64,000 bases of DNA from Cristatella mucedo (Eukaryota; Bryozoa; Phylactolaemata; Cristatellidae). The stretch covers positions 186,001 through 250,000 of the forward strand of contig WPIO01000021.1 in the NCBI GenBank assembly GCA_009760855.2, in the 5' to 3' direction. Both the position numbers and the translations under genes were made by a program. The notes under the pieces are model-generated. The model was not told where the DNA came from. It saw only the letters and a list, made by a program, of their open reading frames with translations, and made no database searches. Below are positions 1 through 11,779 of the stretch, in pieces; position 1 is the stretch's first letter, and the number at the start of each line of letters is the position of its first letter.

Positions 1-569
1 TTGCAATATAAATTTATTATTTTTAATATTTTTATTATTAGTCTCCAAAAAGGTGGTAGCGTCACTCAAAAGAATATGATCGTGTCCCAGTTTGTGCTGC
101 CGGGCAGAAGCGTTTAGTTGTCGTCACTCGAGGAGCTCATTCACAGTATTCTCAATCAGGCATCATGCATTGAGTTGTACAGAAAAATCGCCCGTAAACG
201 CAATCAGACTAGAAGCCTACGATTGATAGATCATTTCTACCCACCCCTCCCCGAACAAAAGTTTTTAGCTTCCACTCTTCATTCACCGTGGGAAAGTAAA
301 GCTCAGTTAGGCAGTAATCGATTTGTTAGCTCAGTTAGGCAGGGTTCGGTGGGGAAATTTTTTATAGTAATGAACTTTGTTTCACTTCTAAAATTCCTTA
401 ATCGCTCGCCCCCCTCCACCCGCTGGTCGTATCCCACGGTCGACGGGATGCGACTAGGTAATGCGATTGTGTCATGACGTTTTCCTGCGAAGAGTTCATG
501 GGTTCTGACCTCTCTACATGCCCTGCATGTCAGGGCTTGTCCTGCGTTAGGTACTTTAAGATATCTCAG

Positions 570-828
570 GCCACACGGAGAGACATTTGGACTAAATTTG
601 AAAGGGATGCTCTTGTAGCGCACAACGAGTACAGAAGGCTTCATTCGGCGCCACCCTTGCAGCTGTCACGCAGGCTGTGCAAAATGGCCGACTCTCACGC
701 GAAGTGGCTAGGGGCAAACGACATCTTTGAGCACAGCAAAAAGGAAGAAAGAAGACACGGCGATAGCGTGTGCGGCGAAAACCTTGCCGAGTCCGTCATA
801 TGGTACGACGACTGGAAACCATTAACCG
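570..828 (+). CDS. SCP/TAPS exon a (first visible coding exon)
   Basis: Encodes the N-terminal half of the CAP domain through GENLAES and WKPLTG. It ends at G828 before GTAATC (phase 1). The start is taken at 570 after a TATCTCAG acceptor in phase 0. The frame stays open upstream to an ATG at 474, but that stretch is Cys-rich and unlike the family, so the left boundary is less sure than the right. Confidence 0.85.
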
Positions 829-3800
829 GTAATCAGAGCACTCTAGCTTTCCGGATAACCGCGCGAAATGCTTTAGAAATAGGCGTCTAGTTGTAGCCAC
901 TTGCGTGCCCGTTTCACCTCACGTCGCGGTGATGACTAAGAGTCTGGCTGCAGGATTTCAGTCACTGCGTGCGCTCCGCTCCGCGCGTTTTCGTCGGAAA
1001 CTTAGGTCTAAGCTCAAAATAGATTGAATATGCCGGTGAAGCTTTTTCCTATAAATTGCCAGGCATCGTACGCGAACCAATGAGGCCAACTTGATACTCT
1101 GTCTCTCAGATAGCGATCCTTTTTTGCGTTCTGCATGCAGTAACTTTGAAATAAGTGTCGTCCATCTGCTGCCATTTTCTTACGCTTGGATAAGCATTGT
1201 GTGACGTCAAGATCCGGCTGCTAGTAATTAAACGTTTCATAAGTCTGTAGGCAGAAACTAAATTCTTCAAGAATATTCGATCAAATTCTAATGCTAGCGC
1301 CGCTTCTGTCAACTTTAGTCTAATCCCATTGCACATGCTCGTGCTCTAAAACAATTTACTCACTTAAAGACATCTCAATAGTGTACGAAGTCAGTTTATA
1401 TTTACGATTTTCTCGCAAAGCAAGCTGATGGGTTCTTTAATTCTTTTATTTCCTGCATGCCATATCGATCAGCTTCTTACGCACGGCCGCTTTAGTAAGC
1501 ACGCTTGCATTAGCTGACTACAAAGTGTGATTTACACCTAGGGTACAATCAAATTTATCTTTTAAAAGCCCCAAGCTAAGATGAGTTCGGGCAATTTCAC
1601 AGCACCCATTTCTGCAATGCATCAAGCAAACATGCCATCAGACCGCTTCAAATGTTTTTGAATGTGTGAGTAACTTCTCACACGCTGCCATCAATCTCGC
1701 TCAGCTTTTGGAACTCGGTAGGTGAAAAGCACTTGTCTCTATTAACAGCTTTAAGGCCGTGATTTGTCGAAGTAAGTTTTTATATTGCCACTACGTTCGC
1801 TAACTTGGCACATGACGTGACGTCAATGGCCAACATTAGCTTATCATTGAATGTAGAGATGTAGGCTACAGCAAAGCAGACAGCTCAAAGCTATTCAAAA
1901 AAGTTGTGGCTTTACCGGTTTGCTGCCACTGGCAGGCAGGGTAATGTCAATCAATCTTCAGCATCCTCCAGCCGGTTAAGCCCACCCCTCTATAACTGCC
2001 ATGAAAGCATGAAATTTGATTAATTTGGCAGGACCGCCTGCAATATGCTAACATCAATCGAGAGATCTTAATAAATCTGTAATGCATCTTATAAGACTTA
2101 TGAACCGACAGTGAAAAAACTTACTAGATTTGACCACATTTTAAAGTTCGCGTGATTTCTACTTAATTAAATCCAACTCAGCCTTCATTTTCAAGGTGAG
2201 AGGCACCGAATTACAGAAAGATTCTTGATGTAATACTTCATTTAAATCATTATTTATTAAATAATTAGTTTTATTTAGAACAAGCATGGCTGGGGGAGAC
2301 ACCAAAATATAGAAAAATTATTGACTTAGTACTTCATTTTTAAATCACTATTAATTAACTAATTAGTTTTAACTAAAACAAGCAAACTTTTGACAATTGA
2401 CTTCACGCTTTATGGTTTTGCTGTACATACATTCTTATATCCGTCATTAGGCTGCATGCCGGAAACTGTGAATTACTGAAAAACTATAATTTCCTTGAGA
2501 TCCGTAACAAATTGCATCATTGTGAAATTAATATCATTTTTCAAATCAACATTGAAGGCAATGCTTAGGCTTTGTCCTTAGCAGTCAATCTAAACCAGCC
2601 TAGGCATGAATACCTGTGGTAAACCATGAATTTTCCCGCGAATTTAACATCATTTACTATTAAGTTACAGTGTTATTTACTTTTGCCGAGATCATTCTAC
2701 GCATAAACATATTTTGCCATCGCATCAGAATTAATTTTTTCATTTAGTCAGTGAACGACTAAATTTTACTATCGATTGCTCGGATTAATATTTCCCTGTC
2801 ATTCTAACGGGAGACTGTAATTCGAGCGGCCCTTGAAATATTCTGCACGTCGGTATTCTGGGCTGGATCCTTTTCTTTAGACGATTTGCCAATGTAATCA
2901 TCAGGCTGCACAATCTTGACTTTCATTGTTATGCACATGACATCCAGCTTTGATACTCGTGCTTTGTATCATTCCGGTCTTCCAGCTCGTCAAGAGCTCT
3001 TCCCAGATTAAATGCCGATAAAACAAACTTACGAGCTATGAGCAAACCTAGCGTGACTTCAGCAATTTGAAAAATGTAACCCTCAAACTGGGCTCGGCAA
3101 GAATATCTCCTGTAGTATCTGAAGGAAATCTGGGTTTCGTGTTTCAAATTGATGTTTCACTAGACGACCACATCAGGTCCACAGACAAGTCTGCCTCTCT
3201 TTAGTTACGTAACACTGCAAACATTCGGACCTGCTTAGACAGGAGTACCATCTTCCAGATAGTGCACGCATTTGGAATATTCGGTCTCGAGATCTATAAC
3301 TGGCCATTTTCAGGCCTTAGTGTCATTGAAATTATTTGATTAAAATTGGTGCAAAACTCAGCATCTAGGGGCGTCGAACTCAAATAATGATAATACTAGC
3401 TGATTTAACAGCCCCTTTTACATAGTGACAGAAGAGTCATTACTGCTATCATCACCGCTTGCAGTGGCGATTAAGAATCACCAAACGCAGGATTCGAACC
3501 CATGACCTCGGGACCAAGGTCGTGAAAAGCAACCGCCTTAGCTAGTGTGGTATCACGGCTCACCAAACTCGAAGGTCGCAATTGTCACTTCACACTACTC
3601 ATTCCCTTTGCAGCAAATGTAAAGCGCCTAGAAAGAGATTAAGTTCTCTGAGGGCGCTTTATCAAGTACATTATTATTATTATTATTACCAACCAGCACT
3701 TGCCCCCCATCAATTACCGCATCTACTTTAAGGTTTTGTCGCTTGCTTTTACTTTCCTTATTCTCTCACTTGTATCCAGCCTACCAATCCGAATTACTTC

Positions 3801-5403
3801 CCAATCATTCTCGGTGTCGTACCGCCAGCTTTTGGGACTCAAGTCATTTAGCTGTGCATTGAACGCATCTCAAATCCTTTGGAGACCCATTCTTTAGTTT
3901 GTCTGTTCTCAAAGCTCGGAACTCACTCCCAACTGCCGGCTCTATGATAACTGACTTGACTATTCACTGATTCCCTGAGAATTTTCCTTTGTGTCTTTGT
4001 TAGTTTGGAACTGTAAATGGGATCGCCAAAAAACTGACATGCTTACTTTACAGCATATGTAAATTCCCTAGGAAGAGATTTAGTTCTCTTACAGTGCTCT
4101 CAAATATTCTATTACTATCATTGTTATTTTTTTAGGCTACTAGACGCCCTCAAGTTCACTTTATTGTAGGCAGAGACGCATCTCGCCTCTGGTACGAGGA
4201 AGGCAAGAGTTACGACTACGAAAAGTCACAATTCCAGCCTGAGTGTGGTGAGACTTTCCTTTCCACTCCGCTGAACTCTAGTTGTTTATAAAACCTAGTA
4301 ATAATTGCTTATATTTAATTAATCTAAGTAACTTTTACGCTTAAACTTTACTGTTAGTCGATTCTTTTTCATCTCTATTTCCTAAAGGGATTGTCGCTCT
4401 CCTGAACTGCATATAATAAGCGGACTGATTTAATAATTTGAGCTTACTTTGTCGCTCGGCCTGACAGTAGGCTTAATAATAATACTGGTGTGGAACAATT
4501 TGCTTAATGAGCCTACTAGAACAGAATGCCTTTAAAAATGCCTTTACATATCGTGTAAATAAAGTATTGCGACTGACAATAACACTTACAAATTCTCCTA
4601 CTGCCTTAAAGAACTGAATCTCTCTTTCTAGGCACTCTAAAAATGTGTTCAGGGAAATAAATCTATTATTTTCTTTTGGCAAGAACCGTTTTTACAGGCT
4701 ATGCCAAGTCAATAACCGTAAATTCACAGAAATTGACAATCGAGTTCAAATACTCTGGAGAATGGTCGCGACGTCAGTCGGTAGTGAGTTCCAGGCTTTG
4801 AGAGCATATGAACATGCGACAGGGTCTCCAAAGGATTTGTGGTTCGCTTGAGGCGCAGCTCTTGAGTCTGAAGAGCTAGCGAGACGATACCTGGAAAGAC
4901 TGAGAAGTAATTCGAATTGGTAGGCTGTAGCGAGAGAATTAAGAGAAATAAAAGAGAGTGACAAAACTTGTAAGTAGATACGATGCCTGTTAGGAAGTCC
5001 GTGTAGGTGGTCACAGCTGATTCGCTAACGACCGACAAGCCTATCTGTAGAGCCTTGTACGAACTATAAACGTCACATTGTTCTAGTACGGAGGACTGCA
5101 GGTATTGGCTAATATACTTAAAGTTGGATCTTGCAAAATATTTGACTGTAGGCTAATGTGGTCATCTAGCGAAAGATATTTTTTATTAGGGCACCCAGAA
5201 TGCGTACAGATGGCTACAGGAGATATGCTGATCGAACCGTTTTGAGGATTTTGCTTTCTTTTTTGCAAGCAACACTATAACTAGTAGGTTGGTTTATAAT
5301 CTCTTAATTTAAAATTAACTTTCATCCAAGTAAGAATCTTAGCATTATAATAAGCTGCATGGTAGTAACAATTCCGTTTATTTTTCCGTGTCTCTCTCTC
5401 TTT

Positions 5404-5457
<54 letters not shown>

Positions 5458-8400
5458 ATCTCTCTCTCTCTCCTCTCAACTCCACTTCTTCTATCTATCA
5501 TTCGCTGCAACGTTACCTCTCTTCCTTCCTCTCTTTCTCTCTCTCTCTCTCTCTCGCTCTCTTTCTCCCTTCCTTAATTGCTTTTCCTTAATCCTGTCCG
5601 ACCTAAGTTTCTCTCCCGCTCACTCCCTCGCTTTCCGTCTCGCTTTACTCGCTCTATCTCAGCACTCATTGCAAAGCCGGGAGGCCCAATTGGAGGCTAT
5701 TAAAATCATGTGCTGCTGATAGCAGCCAGCACGTAAGTAAACAAGCTCCTCTGGATAGATCAGAGAGGTTATCAAAGCTGCAATTCAGCCACAAGATGAA
5801 GAATACAAACAAAGTTCTGCCGTGGGAATAAGTTATGTACCTCTCACGGTGCCCTAACGTTTCTCTGAGTATAAAGATAGGGTTATTTCACTTCATATTT
5901 ATATATTCATATATATATATATATATATAAAGATAGGGTTATTTCACTTCATATTTATATATTAATATATATATATATATAAAGATAGGTTTATTTCACT
6001 TCATATTTATATATTCATATATATATATAAAGATAGGGTTATTTCACTTCATATTTATATATTCATATATATATAAAGATAGGGTTATTTCACTTCATAT
6101 TTATATATTCATATATATATAAAAAGATAGGGTTATTTCACTGATGTGAAGATGCATGCATTAAAACTAATGCTGAGCTCTGCAGTGAGCTACGAAATCT
6201 TTTATGATCATAATTATTTACTGAGGTGGTCAGCAAACAAGTACTTTTCAATTCCTAAATTAGAAGAACTTCTCTAGAATTCATAATGCTGCTGCATACA
6301 TATAGTCATAAATAATTTTATATAAAATGTTGTGAAACGTATGTCTCTCATCTCGGACCAGCTTAGTATTCGACCAGCTTAGTATTAGACCAGCTTAGTC
6401 TTGAACCAGCTTAGTCTCTTCCTTGAGTACCCACTCTGAGTTCAGTGAGTATTGGGTTCATCCGTGTTGTTAAATTCAGGAAGCAGCTACGTGTAGGAAC
6501 GCGTCTTCTTATCGCCGCTTGATGAGAGATAACAAGTAGTGCTGTAACAGGGGCAGAGACTGAATCATCCATATCAAGCGCGGTCAAACGTTCAGACCGG
6601 CCCCCTCAGCTGGCGCTGATACTGCCATACAGACGTGGGCCGACATTGTCAAACTCATTAAGCAGAAGATACCACCAGGAGTGTTCATTAATGTCGCATG
6701 GCATACAAATTTCTGTGGATGAAGCTCTTTGCATCTCACAAACGGCAATAGGAAATAGCCGTCGCCAGACAGATTAACAGCAACAGACTGCAAGTCGATT
6801 GTTGCAATTCACGGGCACAGCACGAGCTAGGATACACGCAATATGACACGCGCGTTGCTTACATCAGGGTCACCGTGCATTATCGCATGTTAACATAGGC
6901 TCTTCATATCAGATAAGAACACTGACCAGAAAGCAACTTGTTTGAGGCCTAGCTCCCAGTGATCAGTTTCAGCTACCATTACTCTATTCGAATACCACAG
7001 CATGCAAGCCGTCAGATAAATAAGCTTGCTGCTTGAGCCAAGAGCTGTGAGGAGCCAACCTGTTGATGAGCTCATACAGAAACGATAAAGCAAAGGTAGT
7101 AGTAGTAGTAAGCCAGAGACTCACCCACAGCATGTGGGCTGAAAGAGGACCCACTTGTGTGGCTAGCGACCCGTTCACTGAAAGTCTGAGCTATGGCTGT
7201 AATTATATTTTCCACTACTGACCACAAATGAGGGTTTAGAACAGGTCCTACAGACGCATAGCTCCTCTTGCTTATGATAATGACTGCAATGCTGTCCTCT
7301 GAGGAAATGGTGCGCAATTTCCTTTAGCTGCAGCCAGCATTGATTGGATTAGTTGAAGGTGATTAAGGTACAATTTAAGAGGCTTTTTCAAAACTGTTGG
7401 TGGAAGTCGGTTTAGACCCTGAGGTGTGAGATCGTTCGGCTAGAATATTGAAATGGATACATCGGGTTTTAAACGTGCGTGCCGATGCCTCTCTATCCCA
7501 AACTCTATTTACGTATTCAATTCTTTGGCATGCAGCGCTTTATGATATAGTATTTCATTGGAGCCTTTTGGTTATTAATTTAGTCTAAAGCCTTCGAGTA
7601 AGCCAGCAGCAACTGTTTGGGAATCCATCAGTGATATACGCAAGACCGAAGCCAAAGAAAAAAGTGATTCAGCTGTAGCAGACTTTAAGACTGAGCAGCA
7701 TGTAAGTCTCAGAGTTGTTTGAGCTAGTGACGATTTAAGGTATTCTTCTCATGCTACGTGTCAGCTACCTAGGCTCCATTGAATGCTAGAATGCACTATC
7801 TTCTGGCGCTCGCTGCTTCGCAGTAAATAAAAAAAATTATGTATAATTCACTTGTATATTGCCCTAAGAGAACGTAATTGCCGTTCGGGCGCATCACATA
7901 TATGTCACGGGGCTCGAGCCCACGACCTCGGTACACCTTAACCACTAGGTCAAACCGCGCGGCAAGGCCATTATATTTTGGGACAGGTGCAATACGGCAA
8001 TCCAGACGCTTTAAATGACCCCGGACAGTACTGCATTCTAGCTATGAAAGTCGATGATCTCAAAATGTCGAAGAACTGGGCACCCGGTGCTTGTTGTCAA
8101 CTGCGTACTCAGCGTATGCCGGCCTCAGCTGCTTGTTGACAGCCGATAGATACTAAGCCTGGTGGGGCGTATGGTGCCGACTGCCACATGTGATTGGCTT
8201 GTGCTATTAAGAAACACGGGCTTTATTGGCCATCCTTATCGATGTTTTGTTTCATTCGTTTCTTTCAATTTTATTACCCACAGAGCACAGCTAATTGCAG
8301 ATTGGTCTTTTAAGTTCGTGTAAACCTGTTTGCTTTCTGTTATTATTTATTTCGATTTTTAAAGAAAAGACTCACAAAATATTTAGTTGACTTCTTTCGC

Positions 8401-11323
8401 TGCACTAACTTATTTTTTAAAGGTTCGTATGATCTACTCCTGAGTTACATCTTTGTTGCATTACTTAATTTCGTAATAAAAATAATTATGAGAGGTTCAG
8501 TCCTTATTAAAATCTATTCATATCAAAGGTACTACTTCAACTAGGTTGTATGCAGCAATAAATTTGCTAAACTCTAATGCAAACCAGACTTAAGCTTATT
8601 AATGATTCGATGGACCTTTTTAGCTCACTCAATAAGATTCACTGGGGCGTTAGATATCTGCAGATTGAAGAGTTTGGTTAATCTACAAGCTAAAGAACTG
8701 TTAAAACAGTGACATTGACTCTTAAAATGTATCATTGAATCATCGTAACACTTTTGCTTATATCAAAATATAGCTTACTTAACCCTTTTTGTTCGTGCCA
8801 ATTTGCATACCGATTGTACCGCTAGTCTTAAGAGACTTGTCAATGAATGTGCTTAAGGGAATCTGAATCCCATCGAGTAATGCATATCTACCCGGCTCTA
8901 TTCACTTCCCTCTTAAGAAGTACTGAAAATTTGTGATGTCATTTTTGTCAACATTCTTAGCACGCTATTGTGTATCTAAGGTACATAAAAACGCTAAGTA
9001 ACTTCTTACGAGACAGCATCTCCAGGATATATATAAAAGGGATAGTCCACATTTGGCTGAAAATTCATTCCACTCAGTACTTGTACGAATTGCGATGCAC
9101 TGTGGCCGGGCCTGTAATAATCAATCAGGATTTTATGTAAGACCTAGAGAATTAATTTGAGTTAATAATGATAATAATAATCTATTTTACGTAGCCCCTC
9201 AGAGAACCCAATCTCGTTCTAGGCACTTTACATTTGTTGCAAAAGAAGCACGACCGAATGGTGAGTGGTAGCATGCTCAGTAAACAACAAGAATAACATG
9301 GTTAGGGTTGACATGCACAGGGTCAGTATGCAAGTATTGTAGGTGGGAGCACGCACAGTGTCAGCACGCATAAGCACATAGAGGTCGAATCACGGGGACC
9401 CACCAAATGCTGTTATAAATAGATGCGCTTTTACTTTCTTTTAAATTTGGTCAAGTGTGGAGATTTCATCGCAAGTCGGGAATGATTTCCAGGCTTTAGG
9501 AGCATACAACTAAGGCACGGTCTCCAAAGGATTTGAGGTGTGTACGAGGTGTGGGCAAACAATTAGATTCCTGAAATTGGGTTGTACAATGCTTAGCCTG
9601 GTGGGGAAGTAGATCGGAAAGGTAGCATGAAGCCAAAGAATGAAGGGACCTAAAATTGGGTGATAAAACCTTGAATTCAATGCGTTGCTTGACTGGGAGT
9701 CTGTGACGGTCGGTGAGAAGTGGTGAGATGAGGTGGTAACTACGACGCTCATTACATACAAGCCTTGCAACAGAGTTTTGCACCAGCTGTACGGACCTAA
9801 ATGCATAGGTGGTAGACCAACAAGCAGTGAGTTACAGAAGTCAAGACGGGATGTGACAAATGCGTTTGCCAATTTAGATGTGGTATCCCTGTCTAAACAA
9901 GCCGAATCTCAGCAATGTTACGTAGCTGAAAGTAGGCAGACTTGACTGTGGAGGTGATGTGGTCGTCTAATGAAAGATCGTTTTGGAACGTGACACCTAG
10001 ATTTTGTGTAGATTCAACATAGGATATGCTGGCAGAGCCGATTTTGAGTGTTTGCCTATCCAATTTCTGGCTCACACTTGGTTTGCCCGTAATTTGTAAG
10101 TTGGTTGTCTCATCATTCAATTTAGGAAACCTTGCTGCCATCCGCATGTGGATGTAATCAATACATGCAGCAAGAGAGTTGAGAGAATTTGACTTGCTCG
10201 AGGGTTGGAGAGGATCAAAGCAAAGGTACAGCTGAATGTCATCTGCATAGAAGTGAAAGCCGAGATTGTGCTTGGCAATCACATCGGCTAGAGGGACAGT
10301 ATAAACCGTGAAAAGAACATGACTAAGCACAGATTCCTGGAGGTAACTCATATTTCAGAGGTTTTTCGGATGATTTTTGTCCATTCTTATCAACACTCTG
10401 GAGTCTCCCACTGAGATAGGACTACTGCAATGAGGTCTGTTTATTATCAGAATTATGAGACAAAAACTTTATAGTGTGAATAATCATTCCAGAAATGCCT
10501 AAAGTATGCAGTTGGTGAGTCTAGTTTATAGCAGCATTTTGGATGAATAAATAAAATTCATTTGCATAGCGCCTAAGAGAACTGAATCACTATCCAGGCA
10601 CTTCACATATGCAGCAGGGCTTGAACCCACGACGTTTGTCATCAAATTGACTTTGACCTTGGTCACTAAAGACAAGCATCTTAACCGTTAGGTCAAACCA
10701 GGGTGGCATCAGATTGACTCGTGTGGCAACCATGTCACGTCGTTAAATTATTTGATTAAAAAAACTTGTGCTGATCCTGACTGTTAGGACGCTGTGGTTA
10801 GTAGGCTTCGGCTATAGCCTGCACATTAGTGTGTATTTGCTGCCTCTACTATGAGTCTGCAGCCATGCTTTGGGGCTGTTTATAAACAATGACTTGCATT
10901 ACGCATAGCGATTTTTTGCGAAGCGTTACTTACAGAGTGATTATGAAAACGACTCATTTCACAGCAATTCGCCGCATTTGTTACAGAGCGATCCCTCTGT
11001 CTTTTTTTTGCATACTTAATGCCTCGGAATCGCCCAATTGGCTTAGTAACTATTTCAACTCGCTTGCAGCTCAATTCACGCAGCTGGTATGGAAAAAATG
11101 CAGGATGCTCGGCATTGCATACGTCGAGTATGAGCCACCGAACCACAAGGGATTCGTTAAGACGATTGTCGTTGCAAACTATTATCCGGGCGGCAACAGA
11201 GATGGAGAATTTGAGGAAAACATTGATCCTTTACCGAACGTTAAAATTAAAGGCCATCTGGCTAATAAGCTTGACGAGTACGAAAAAAAGAAAACCAAAC
11301 TGAGGCAAAGAGGTCTTTGGTAA
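570..11323 (+). CDS. CAP/SCP-TAPS (GAPR-1/VAL-like) protein, three 3' exons, 5' end not seen
   Basis: Joining 570-828, 4170-4247 and 11070-11323 gives 195 codons plus stop with no Met at the start. Seen: a CAP domain in order, AHNEYR and PPLQL near residues 17-32, FEHS (H55), GENLA (E70), LWYEE (E97), QFTQLVWK (114-121) and a closing YYPGGN...GEFEENI block, then a short lysine-rich tail and TAA. All junctions are GT-AG, phase 1 at both introns. No signal peptide is visible, so a GAPR-1-like group 2 protein is likely, but the first exon is missing and could encode one. CAP proteins are lipid or sterol binding and often extracellular or membrane-peripheral; the function here is unknown. Odd: the fourth residue of the CAP cavity tetrad, normally His before FTQ, is Gln. 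Introns are 3.3 and 6.8 kb and full of repeats. Confidence 0.9.
2214..2390. repeat. degenerate tandem duplication, about 105 bp x 2
   Basis: Two successive copies share the order AGAAAGATTCTTGATGTAATACTTCATTT / AAATTATTGACTTAGTACTTCATTT, followed by AAATCA-TAATTAACTAATTAGTTTTA and AACAAGCA. Several small differences indicate an old duplication. Confidence 0.6.
3140..3310 (+). repeat. LINE (CR1/L2-like) fragment
   Basis: Conceptual plus-strand reading gives LDDHI, STDKSA, LRNTANIRTCLD and IVHAF, the block between the RT domain and C-terminal region seen in better copies (e.g. 28.0-29.1 kb). It is decayed by stops. Confidence 0.65.
3365..3562 (-). repeat. tRNA-derived SINE, family A
   Basis: On the minus strand it starts with GAGCCGTGATACCACAC, has a box-A-like segment (CTAGCTAAGGCGG) and a box B GGGTTCGAATCC, followed by a body shared with the copy at 27.5-27.69 kb (GCAAGCGGTGATGATAGC, AGCTAGTATTATTATC). 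It is inserted between LINE pieces. Confidence 0.75.
3563..4130 (+). repeat. two LINE 3' ends in series
   Basis: 3563-3692 is a bare LINE 3' terminus with the hairpin AAAGCGCC...GGCGCTTT at 3621-3660 and an ATT-repeat tail. 3693-4130 is a second, older 3' piece with HLKSFGD-like coding and its own degenerate hairpin and tail just before the SCP exon acceptor region. Confidence 0.7.
4170..4247 (+). CDS. SCP/TAPS exon b (78 bp)
   Basis: Begins after TTATTGTAG and ends before GTGAGA. It completes a Gly codon with exon a and encodes RDASRLWYEEGKSYDYEK and onward to QPEC. This is the WYxE segment of CAP proteins, which contains the second conserved Glu of the cavity. Phase in and out both match the neighbours. 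Confidence 0.88.
4465..5265 (-). repeat. old LINE (CR1/L2-like) relic
   Basis: The 3' tail and hairpin are near 4480-4640. The C-terminal region is at 4740-5250 (minus): AAPQANHKSFGDPVACSYAL and [10 protein letters not shown]. The 5' part matches the LDDHI block of younger copies. Confidence 0.65.
5390..5580. repeat. (CT)n microsatellite tract
   Basis: Almost pure TCTCTC runs at 5395-5473 and 5530-5565, with pyrimidine-rich sequence to about 5650. The reading frames of Ser-Leu repeats here are artefacts of the tract. Confidence 0.95.
5871..6142. repeat. minisatellite, about 47-57 bp unit, just over 5 copies
   Basis: The unit ATAAAGATAGGGTTATTTCA, then CTTCATATTTATATATTCATA and a variable (AT)n, starts near 5871, 5927, 5979, 6027, 6074 and 6121. 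Only the AT run changes length, and it shortens from left to right. Confidence 0.93.
6357..6420. repeat. 16-bp tandem repeat x 4
   Basis: ACCAGCTTAGTATTCG-type units start exactly at 6357, 6373, 6389 and 6405, with 1-4 differences per unit. Confidence 0.9.
7838..7975 (-). repeat. tRNA-derived SINE, family B
   Basis: On the minus strand: GGTTTGACCTAGTGGTTAAGG (box-A-like), GTCGTGGGCTCGAGCCC (box-B-like), then the LINE-like tail GCGCCCGAACGGCAATTACG...CTCTTAGGGC. It is one of several dispersed copies. Confidence 0.7.
9160..10370 (-). pseudogene. LINE (CR1/L2-like) 3' half, frameshifted
   Basis: On the minus strand from about 10351: a decayed PQGSVLGP region, FHFYADDIQLYLCF (RT catalytic FYADD), a KLNDE/TNLQI block, LDDHI, then AARLVCNERRSYH, LPVKQRIEFK, LKSFGDRA. 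It ends in the TTTCTAGGCAC-type hairpin and an AAT-repeat tail at 9165-9185. It is 5'-truncated, with several frameshifts and stops. It lies in the second SCP/TAPS intron. Confidence 0.85.
10545..10712 (-). repeat. tRNA-derived SINE, family B
   Basis: On the minus strand: TGGTTTGACCTAACGGTTAAG (box A region), GTCGTGGGTTCAAGCCC (box B), then the LINE-like tail AAGTGCCTGGATAGTGATTC and TCTCTTAGGCGCTATGCAAA. Confidence 0.75.
11070..11323 (+). CDS. SCP/TAPS terminal exon
   Basis: Begins after the acceptor CGCTTGCAG. It encodes AQFTQLVWKKC, the VVANYYPGGN and GEFEENIDPLP motifs (CAP signature 2 region), then about 30 residues rich in Lys and Glu, and TAA at 11321. The upstream reading frame (from 10889) is chance intron sequence. 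Confidence 0.9.
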
Positions 11324-11428
11324 TTTGATTCTGTACTAGAAGACCTGTTAATTTTTTCTGGCGTTATCACGATTTCTCACATTCTTGCGCACCACACGTG
11401 GACAATTACGCTACCTTGCGCGGCTACT

Positions 11429-11434
11429 AATAAA
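11429..11434 (+). other. candidate poly(A) signal of SCP/TAPS gene
   Basis: AATAAA lies 106 bp after the stop codon. A second AATAAA is at 11752-11757. Either could define the 3' end. Confidence 0.45.
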
Positions 11435-11779
11435 ATTGCAGCATTCCATCACAAGCTTGCACTTTTTGGTACAATTCCTCTCGATCGTGACCCAGACAGA
11501 TTGTTGTTGCCATTGGCTAGCGAAATACACTTTCATCCTCTTTGCCGTGCTGTTGGTACAAGCGTTGCCAAGCCTGCCGTCTTGCCACTGCTGCAGCGTG
11601 ATCTTTGCTCCAGTAGCTGGTGTGATTACTTCCAAATGGATTACCGTAGCAGAGGTATGGCTTGAGTTACCGTTTGGAATTACTGGTGCGCTGTTGCTTG
11701 ACAGTCCGAGCATAGGCAACAGTCGTAAACAGCGTGAGCAAGTCGCAGAAGAATAAATCTGTGCAATCAGGTACTTAGA

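Larger units (their letters stand above)
829..4169 (+). other. intron of SCP/TAPS gene
   Basis: GTAATC...TTGTAG. It is AT-rich with no coding signal in 0.9-3.1 kb apart from a roughly 105-bp degenerate duplication at 2214-2390. From 3.14 kb on it is filled by LINE pieces and an antisense SINE. Confidence 0.7.
4248..11069 (+). other. intron of SCP/TAPS gene
   Basis: GTGAGA...TTGCAG. It contains LINE relics (4.5-5.3 and 9.2-10.4 kb), a CT tract, two minisatellites (5.9-6.4 kb) and SINE copies near 7.9 and 10.6 kb. Nothing recognisable is seen in 6.5-7.8 and 8.0-9.1 kb. Confidence 0.7.

Noticed and set aside
1-569. First exons of the SCP/TAPS gene
   Set aside because: No segment here joins in phase with a family-like N-terminus; the frames seen are unlike CAP proteins.
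5322-5591. Ser-Leu or Arg-Glu repeat proteins
   Set aside because: Direct translations of the CT microsatellite in several frames.
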